From Alicyclobacillus suci (lineage in GTDB: Bacteria; Bacillota; Bacilli; Alicyclobacillales; Alicyclobacillaceae): a stretch of 64,000 nt of DNA. How positions within the stretch are numbered: position 1 is the stretch's first letter; each line of letters starts with the position of its first letter. Positions 62,950 through 64,000 of the stretch are shown here, one piece after another. A program made the position numbers and the translations under genes. The DNA is taken from the NCBI RefSeq assembly GCF_017329615.1, contig NZ_JAFMTW010000003.1, positions 62,001 to 126,000 on the forward strand, read 5' to 3'. Below the pieces are notes generated by a model. It worked only from the letters and a program-made list of their open reading frames with translations. It did no database searches and was not told the origin of the DNA.

Positions 62950-64000
62950 ATGATTGCCTTATACGAACGCGTTTCAACAGACGAACAAGCGCAGAGCGGC
63001 TTCTCACTCGATGCCCAAAAGGAACGGCTCGAGGCCTATTGTAAATCGCAAGGATGGAGCGACTTTGAACATTTCACAGACGACGGGTACTCTGGAACGA
63101 ACATGAACCGCCCCGCACTCCAGCGGCTGTTGCGATATATCGACCGTCGGCAGGTGGACACCGTGGTCGTTTACAAGCTTGACCGCTTAGGACGCAAACA
63201 AAAAGACGTACTGTACCTACTCGAAGACGTATTCGACAAGCACGGGGTCGCTTTCAAGAGCGTAACGGAGCCATTCGACACATCAACCCCGCTTGGTCGT
63301 GCCATGCTTGGAATTCTCGCGGTGTTCGGCCAGTTGGAGCGCGACACCATCATTGAACGTACAAAATCAGGTTTGCGACAACGTGCGCGGCGTGGCCTTT
63401 GGCCTAGTGCATCATTCCCCTTTGGCTACAAGATGAACGATGCAGGCGTGCTGGAGATTGTTCCGAGCGAAGCGGAAATCGTGCGTGAAGTGTTTCGGAG
63501 ATTTATTCGTGGTGACTCGCGCAAGTCCATCGCAGAGTGGATGCAAAAACGCGTTCCGAATCAGTATGTTGACCACTACTACATCCTGAATATGATACGG
63601 CGGCGAACGTATCTCGGCCAAATTGTGATGCGCAAAGACATCTTTGAAGGCCAGCACGAAGCCATCATCGACGAGGAAACATTTACCGCTGCACAAAGGG
63701 AACTCCAGGCTCGGACGGGACAAAGACAGCGTAGAAGCGCAGGCGTGTACCTATTAAGTAAAATGATGACCTGTGGTGAATGTGGTGCTTGGGTGTATTA
63801 TTTTAAGTCGAAACAAAAACTGGCGAACGGAACATCTGCACATTACCTACGCGTTCAATGTAAGAACAAGAAAGCGTCACCAGCGTTATGCAAAACACAT
63901 AGTTTCCTCGCTCGTGATATCGAAGCACTGGTGGTGCGACAGGCCCGTGAGATCAAGGTCGAACCAATGGAAATGGCATTGGATCATGACTTTCACCATG
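62950..64000 (+). CDS. Large serine recombinase (integrase/resolvase), cut by window edge
   Basis: About 350 residues are visible and the frame continues past the edge. The resolvase catalytic domain has the active Ser in YERVSTDEQAQSG (Ser9) and the Arg cluster in VVYKLDRLGRKQKDVLYLL; GQLERDTIIERTKSGL follows. The Recombinase domain spans about 165-270, then a zinc ribbon begins (MTCGECGAWV, later CKNKKASPALC). GTGAGGG precedes the ATG. Such enzymes integrate phages, ICEs or sporulation-excised elements, so an attachment site may lie in the 200 bp to the left. Confidence 0.93.
   Translation, partial: MIALYERVSTDEQAQSGFSLDAQKERLEAYCKSQGWSDFEHFTDDGYSGTNMNRPALQRLLRYIDRRQVDTVVVYKLDRLGRKQKDVLYLLEDVFDKHGVAFKSVTEPFDTSTPLGRAMLGILAVFGQLERDTIIERTKSGLRQRARRGLWPSASFPFGYKMNDAGVLEIVPSEAEIVREVFRRFIRGDSRKSIAEWMQKRVPNQYVDHYYILNMIRRRTYLGQIVMRKDIFEGQHEAIIDEETFTAAQRELQARTGQRQRRSAGVYLLSKMMTCGECGAWVYYFKSKQKLANGTSAHYLRVQCKNKKASPALCKTHSFLARDIEALVVRQAREIKVEPMEMALDHDFHH

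Overview
The window reads as chromosomal DNA of a spore-forming Firmicute of moderate G+C content, most like the Alicyclobacillus group. Supporting signs are two YheC/YheD-type spore-coat ATP-grasp proteins, the CcpN/PpsR/GapB gluconeogenesis set, an AddAB nuclease with YhaN/YhaO partners, a YdjO-type cold protein, a CBO0543-type membrane protein, strong GGAGG-type ribosome binding sites and an unusually high share of TTG start codons. The placement is inference from gene families, not from a marker gene. No rRNA, tRNA or CRISPR array was seen.

Layout. 1-4.5 kb: a three-gene catabolic operon (aldehyde dehydrogenase, beta-hydroxyacid dehydrogenase, enolase-superfamily enzyme cut by the window edge) facing a GntR/UTRA regulator; two near-identical palindromes lie between them. 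4.5-5.7 kb: two gene remnants (RND porter piece, N-truncated acetyltransferase). 5.7-16.4 kb: MetE-like protein, LLM flavin oxidoreductase, class A penicillin-binding protein with a long low-complexity tail, insertion-sequence debris, an acetyltransferase, an MFS/LysR divergent pair, glutathione peroxidase, HemL and a small spore-coat-like protein. 16.8-22.6 kb: ppsR-ppdK-ccpN facing gapB, a compact gluconeogenic switch. 22.6-34.2 kb: thioredoxin, a cation exchanger, a translationally coupled three-gene ABC operon, YheC/D, PanD, QueF, an RsmF-type rRNA methyltransferase, malate dehydrogenase and 3-hydroxyacyl-CoA dehydrogenase. 34.3-42 kb: a DUF2089/DUF4097/small-membrane-protein operon, an SDR, a cyclophilin, an aldo/keto reductase, MoeA, a second YheC/D and GalU. 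42.1-53.9 kb: a DNA-end-processing operon, yhaO-yhaN-addB-addA.

54-64 kb looks accessory and richer in A+T. It holds an MFS gene that loses its C-terminal half at about 54.7 kb, a beta-helix protein with a DUF1796 partner, a secreted protein, a cold-response group (fatty acid desaturase, YdjO, CspA), a Bcr/CflA exporter, a 122-bp MITE-like element with an 8-bp target duplication, a pair of small membrane proteins, and a large serine recombinase that runs off the right edge and may mark the start of an integrated element.

No clearly new defence or metabolic system was found. The most testable observations are the CcpN-centred cluster with its intergenic sequence motifs, the MITE-like element, the hairpins around cspA, and the beta-helix/DUF1796 pair next to a truncated gene.
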